Both the position numbers and the translations under genes were made by a program. From contig JADHZB010001372.1 of assembly GCA_015657535.1 (NCBI GenBank), positions 16,376-80,375 of the forward strand: DNA of 64,000 nucleotides, given 5' to 3'. The notes below the pieces were generated by a model. It did not search any database. It was not told the DNA's origin and worked only from the letters and a program-made list of their open reading frames with translations. Numbering within the stretch: position 1 is the stretch's first letter; the number at the start of each line of letters is the position of its first letter. Positions 59,801 to 64,000 of this stretch are shown one piece after another. The DNA comes from Nephromyces sp. MM_2019. Taxonomy: Eukaryota > Apicomplexa > Aconoidasida > Nephromycida.

Positions 59801-60160
59801 TATTTATTCAAGTTTCTTTACAGGATTACTCTATTTAAATGAAGTTCGTGTGTGTGGAAAGCCTGATAAAGCCAAAAAATCTGAATTTTGACCCTATTGG
59901 CTTCCCTTGTGTGGAGAGCCGCTTTGTGGATCAACTAATCTACCGGAAAGTCTTTGCTTTGACGGCTTTTCCTGTAGCCTGTGCTTCAAGGTGGCTTTAT
60001 GGGCCCCATTCGAAGTTGCTAATAATCTGCATACCTGCTGGGTCCCTAATGTGCACATGCGTGTGCGTGTGCTTATACGCAGATGCTTGCGTGCATAAAC
60101 TTAAGTATGCGTGAATACACACGCCTAAAAAAGTTATCATACGCCAGACTCCATGTAGAA
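50851..60160. other. Long region with no secure gene
   Basis: From 50851 to about 56900 I see no exon chain I can defend. The longest frames (140 codons at 50920-51342 +, 160 codons at 53935-54417 -) have no domain or splice context. From about 57000 to 59900 the + strand becomes strongly T-rich, like the introns of the rightward genes, which suggests rightward transcription. Exon-like pieces there are 57176-57290 (MRSSNEAAVATGTPDTGKEA) and about 58133-58284 (VRQLTENPSLQQLPPSYR, ADDISADDIAMAFTRSNN), both weak. CTTC-rich sequence lies at 59070-59200. Confidence 0.4.
57780..57798. repeat. Short perfect hairpin
   Basis: GCCACGC (57780-57786), loop ATTGA, GCGTGGC (57792-57798). The stem is seven base pairs, mostly GC, in an AT-rich area. 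Its function is unknown; it could be an RNA fold or a protein-binding palindrome. Confidence 0.5.
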
Positions 60161-60167
60161 GCACCCA

Positions 60168-60560
60168 CACAAGGATCTGCGTGAAAAGACAGCTATGCAG
60201 GGATTTATTTGAAAAGGAGCCCGTGCAGATATTCGCGTGAAAAGACGCAGATCCACCTGCAGGAAGCTCAACCCACGTACAGATCGACCTGAGAACGGAT
60301 GCACAAATTTTCCTGCAAACACATGATCTCACAAAACTACCTGTATATACACGCACTCACAGATCTACCTGTAAATACACTCTATCGCGGATCTACCTGT
60401 AAATGCACACTCTCGCAAATCTGCTTGTAAATACGCGCAGTTGCAGTTCCACAACCAATGCATAATCATACGGACTCAACCACGAACGCCCAATTGCACA
60501 GATCCTTCTGCAAACGCTCAATCTCATCGGTCCACCTTAAAGCATAGAGGTTCGCCGGCA
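60168..60560. repeat. Degenerate ~28-bp tandem repeats upstream of the ITFG1-like gene
   Basis: Units resemble GATCTACCTGTAAATACAC followed by about nine bases ending in TCNCA. The clearest four, each 28 bp, run from about 60332 to 60444; more diverged copies of 22-32 bp extend both ways, roughly a dozen in all. The block is richer in GC than its surroundings and ends about 130 bp before the ITFG1-like ATG. A 119-codon minus-strand frame across it is a by-product of the repeat. Confidence 0.75.
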
Positions 60561-60692
60561 AGGACGCACGCACGCGCCATTGGCCACACGCTCACTCGCA
60601 TGTATATCCAAGTATTTTCGCCTCGAATGGACCACTTAATCAATACTTTTTCCTGTGCTTAACTCTAATAGATTAAAGCAGAAAAAGGCATC

Positions 60693-63600
60693 ATGGGTGC
60701 CTTGATATCTCCCTCTTCTTGGTTTCTTCGGCAAATTTCCTTCCTGTTGTATACATTTGGTTTTTTTTTCACAATCAAGAGCTTTTTCTCTTTGAATGGA
60801 GTAATTGAAGTGGAGGGAGCAGGGGAGGCATTGGCTACAAGCGTTCAACCTTCAGCCTACAGCGTAGATAACGTGGTTTTTGGAAGCCCTAACCTGAGTG
60901 CAGCGTACGGTAGGATATTGGAATTTGCTGACTACAACTCAGATTCGTTTACCGATGTGATTTACGAAGCTTCTCCCTCTAAAATAGCGGTGCATCTATG
61001 GAATCCGAATGGTTCCGTCTTCATGCATGATGCAATAACAACAGTGGAGTTTGAGGGGAAAATTTCTGGTGTGGTGAGCTCAGATTTCAATTTCGATGGA
61101 TTCCTCGACCTGCTAGTGTTGAGAGATTGCTCGCTCAATTCTCAAGCAAACACTGGAACTTCAGGCTCTGTTGCTCCCTCTCAGATCTTTGACCTTTTGC
61201 TGTACATACAGGTCCCTTCTACAGGCAAGTTAGAGCTTAAATGGACTTCAAGGGGTGCTCATTCCATACATTCTGCAAAAAGTGCGGCATTCGACGGTGC
61301 TTGCCTCAAGACTGGCTTTCCAAGTGGTAAGCGTAATTTAAGCAAAACGTTTGGTCATCTTCAAGCTATCTCTCTCAGTGGGCAAGGCTTAGCCGCTACT
61401 TCGTCTCTCCATGAAGGAAGGATGCTTGAAGACTCTCCAGCAGTTCTTCAAAAGGTGGAAAAGAGAGACAAGGAGGTGCCCTACTACCTGCTGGAGGATA
61501 AACGAAGCTTTCTTCTAGAGTATCCGATAATTTCTCGCCAGTTGATGGTCGATTCTCCCCATTTTCAAGCAGATGAAATACCCACAGTGGAATCATGCGA
61601 GAAGATCCATTGTGAAGATACAGTTGAAACTGGTTTTGTAGAGGTAAAATCTTCGTTTGAGGAAGATTCAGATGTTTCGCTCGGGAATTCGCGTCTTCAG
61701 TTTGACAAAGAAATGTCACTTGAAGCTCTTGAGGATGGGAAAGAGGTGGATAGCTTTACCACGGTGGCAGAGTTTCAAGTAGAGGAAGCTGCAGGCGATT
61801 TTTTGTTTGATTTTACGTCTATACATCCTCTACTCGCTGACGTGGATAATGATGGAAGGATGGACTTGATTGCTCAGACTATAAAGCTGACTGCTGAAGA
61901 AAAGCTGGAGAGGTTTGTATACTTCAATGTGGGTGAAGGGTTCGAGGCTAAGCGATGGAGTGAGTCTCCTTCAGTTTTAACTACACAGTCTTCATCAACC
62001 AGCGAGCAAACTCTGGGGGGCAGCAATGAGGTGGGCGTCATTCCTTCTCCTCATTCAAGCGGCTTCCTGGATATTAATGGGGACTGCAAGTCTGACCTAG
62101 TACTGGTAATGGAGTTGATGTGTGGGGCAGAGGTTGAGTGGTGTATGGGTTGGTAAGGGGGGGTTAGAGGTTGAACGAAGTTTGGATCTTGGAGGGGTTG
62201 TTTGGTTCATTTTTGTGTGCATACCGGTGTTTACGTGTGTGTGTTCTCGAGCGTATTTGAATAAATGTGTTTTTGCGCGTGTGTGCTTCATTTTTGTGTA
62301 TAGTTGAGTCTGTGCCTGCATGACATTTCGTGGGTTTATGTTCCTTTTTGCTTCATTTTGGTACGTGTGTGCCTGTCGTATAAGAGTAGTTTTTGCACAA
62401 AAATGAGCATGGCTGGGTGTAGATGTCTAAGTTTCATCTTCTATGGTAGGCCGTCTCAATTACGCGTTTATGCGGGAATTTGTCAATTTGTTTTGTACGA
62501 ATCTTAGGCTGAAGATGCGACGATACTGTGTTTAGAAGGAATGAATGAATAAGTATTTTCTGCAGTGTACGTAGGGGAGTTTTCACTGAGCCGTGCAATG
62601 TTGCATTGTGTGTGTGTGTGTGTGTGTGCGTACCATTTGAAGTTCATTCTGGCTGCCTTTTTTACAGCTGGTTGAATCTACTGAATCTCCTGGTATGTTT
62701 GAACTGGAGATTTGGCTGAATGATTTCTCAGATGGTAAGTTGAAAGCTAAGCAATACACGGTTTGTGTGTTGAATAAAGTGAGGATGAGAGCTAAGTATG
62801 TAGCTTCAAGAGGAAGATATAAGGAGTTTATAGGCACTTTGCTACATTAATATAGTTATAACGACGTGCTTATTTCGACTGCTGGATTATGAAGTATATG
62901 ATGGTTTAGTGTGTGTGTAGAGTTTGTATGGCGTATGCGTGGAATGTGTGTAGCGTGTGTAGAATGTGTATGGAATGTGTGTGGAATGTTTGCTTACTGT
63001 GCATTTGGTGTCTGTGCGAAATTTGTGTGATGTGCGTTTATGATATGTGTGGTGTGTGCTTATTGTGTGTTTAACATGTGTGCGTGGTGTCTGCTTGTGC
63101 TTTTGGCATGTTTTTATTGTATTTACTACGTAGATACTTCAATGAAACTAGGAAACTTGTAAGAGTGTGTGCATATTATTGATTTTATTGTATATGCTAA
63201 ATCAGCTTACGAGATTCGTGTGTGTGTTGCAGAAAAGTACGCATATAAGCGAGCTACTCCATCTAATGGGGAGAGGCTCAATATTCCTAGCAATGCTGGG
63301 CAAATGACGTTCGCTGATTTTGACGGAGACGGTAGCTTGCTACTTTTCTTAGCATATGGAAGTGTTTTATGCCGGGAATGGATGCCTTATTAGCATATTT
63401 AGTTATTCATATTGAGGGGGGTTTTCTACCGGGTTTTTGAAAAATCATTGGTGTGTGGTGGGTGTGTGTGTGCGATAGATATAATCCATGATTTAATGTG
63501 ATTATTGTTCTTGATGAAGAGCCTGAGATGGATTCTCTTGTGTGTGTGTGTGTGTGTGTGTGTGTGATAGATATTTTCCCTGATTTAGTATGGTTCTTCC

Positions 63601-63909
63601 CCTGCATGGAGAACCTGAGTTTAATTCTCTTGTGTGTGTGTGTGTGTATGTGTGTGTGGTCTGCATGAGCTGCATTATGTGCTGCTACATCGTTTTGGAA
63701 TCTTTTATGCTCTCGTATAGGTAGATGTTTGTGTATGGCTTTCTGAGCCGTACATAGGCTTTAATAAATCAATTTGCATGATATTAAGTGAAGAGGAAAA
63801 CCTGCATTTTGTATGTGCTCAGGTACGGCAGACATTCTTATACCCACTTGCAAACGGCAAAAGAACTGTAGGGATTGCTGCGAATCTTATGACAAAACCT
63901 TTATCATAC
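60693..63909 (+). CDS. ITFG1: ITFG1/LINKIN-like FG-GAP membrane protein (3' end beyond window)
   Basis: ITFG1 (TIP, LINKIN) proteins are type I membrane proteins with an extracellular FG-GAP beta-propeller, linked to cell adhesion in animals; the role in protists is unknown. Exons: 60693-62105, 62668-62734, 63233-63331, 63823-63909, all in phase, giving 555 residues before the window ends. Residues about 12-35 are a hydrophobic signal peptide. Calcium-loop-like FG-GAP motifs are DYNSDSFTD (80-88), DFNFDGFLD (131-139), DVDNDGRMD (382-390), DINGDCKSD (about 459-467) and DFDGDGTAD, the last split by an intron. FELEIWLNDF and the Cys-containing stretch after DGTAD match human ITFG1 in order. Residues about 150-380 are an acidic, poorly conserved insertion compared with the human protein. 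The rest of the propeller and the C-terminal membrane helix should lie to the right of the window. Confidence 0.85.
62880..63115 (+). repeat. Degenerate TG-rich intronic repeats
   Basis: Repeated, drifting copies of TGTGTGGAATG and TGTGTAGCG-like words fill the 62735-63232 intron. Simple (TG)n tracts also occur at about 62608-62630 in the preceding intron. This is an intronic microsatellite-derived repeat with no coding role. Confidence 0.7.
63461..63631 (+). repeat. Tandem duplication of a ~90-bp (GT)n-bearing unit
   Basis: Two copies, about 63461-63539 and 63540-63631, each start with a GT run, then GATAGATAT, TGATTTA, a GTTCTT, CCTGAG and end ATTCTCTT. A further GT run follows at 63632. 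They lie in the 63332-63822 intron. The copies differ at many positions, so the duplication is not recent. Confidence 0.8.
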
Positions 63910-64000
63910 GTAAGTAAAAAGTTGTTTATTTAAAGATTTTGGGGGTTTTCTCTCTTTCGAGTAATGAGGAAGGAAGGTGAGGGGAGTGGATGAGGGGGGA

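Noticed and set aside
59997..60356. 119-residue minus-strand frame
   Set aside because: It runs across the degenerate 28-bp repeats and has no protein-like features.

Overview
The window is nuclear DNA from an intron-rich, AT-rich eukaryote. Genes are split by many GT-AG introns, proteins with only eukaryotic homologues are present (HUS1, APC2, an ITFG1/LINKIN-like FG-GAP protein), and nothing looks like bacterial operon structure. The aspartokinase is of the plant/bacterial lysine-threonine pathway type. I infer a free-living or plastid-bearing protist; I cannot name the lineage.

Layout. 1-4063: no secure gene; short local duplications and a triple CTCCATCAT motif upstream of the first gene. 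4064-12338 (+): aspartokinase, ten exons followed in frame, N-terminus not located, with a 22-bp minisatellite in one intron. 12339-18313: mostly unassigned, with a possible membrane-protein segment and a structured small-RNA-like element. 18314-25805 (-): HUS1, the clamp subunit of the 9-1-1 checkpoint complex, nine exons of which the last is uncertain. 25843-29432 (-): exons of an unrecognised gene whose proposed stop lies only 37 bp before the HUS1 ATG. 31529-33391 (+): a small protein with one C-terminal membrane segment. 34550-39337 (+): exon-like segments of an unrecognised gene, convergent with the next. 39416-43396 (-): APC2, the cullin-like subunit of the anaphase-promoting complex, two exons. 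45148-50850 (-): an unrecognised protein of about 808 residues in four exons. 50851-60692: no secure gene; ends in degenerate 28-bp repeats. 60693 to the window end (+): ITFG1-like FG-GAP membrane-protein gene, truncated by the window edge.

The genes do not form a pathway. HUS1 (DNA-damage checkpoint) and APC2 (mitotic ubiquitin ligase) are both cell-cycle genes on the same strand, but about 14 kb and other coding segments separate them. A useful global signal is base skew: stretches transcribed on the + strand are T-rich on that strand, and stretches transcribed on the - strand are A-rich on the + strand. This helps orient the unassigned regions. All exon coordinates come from reading splice motifs and phase by hand; no alignment or transcript data were available.
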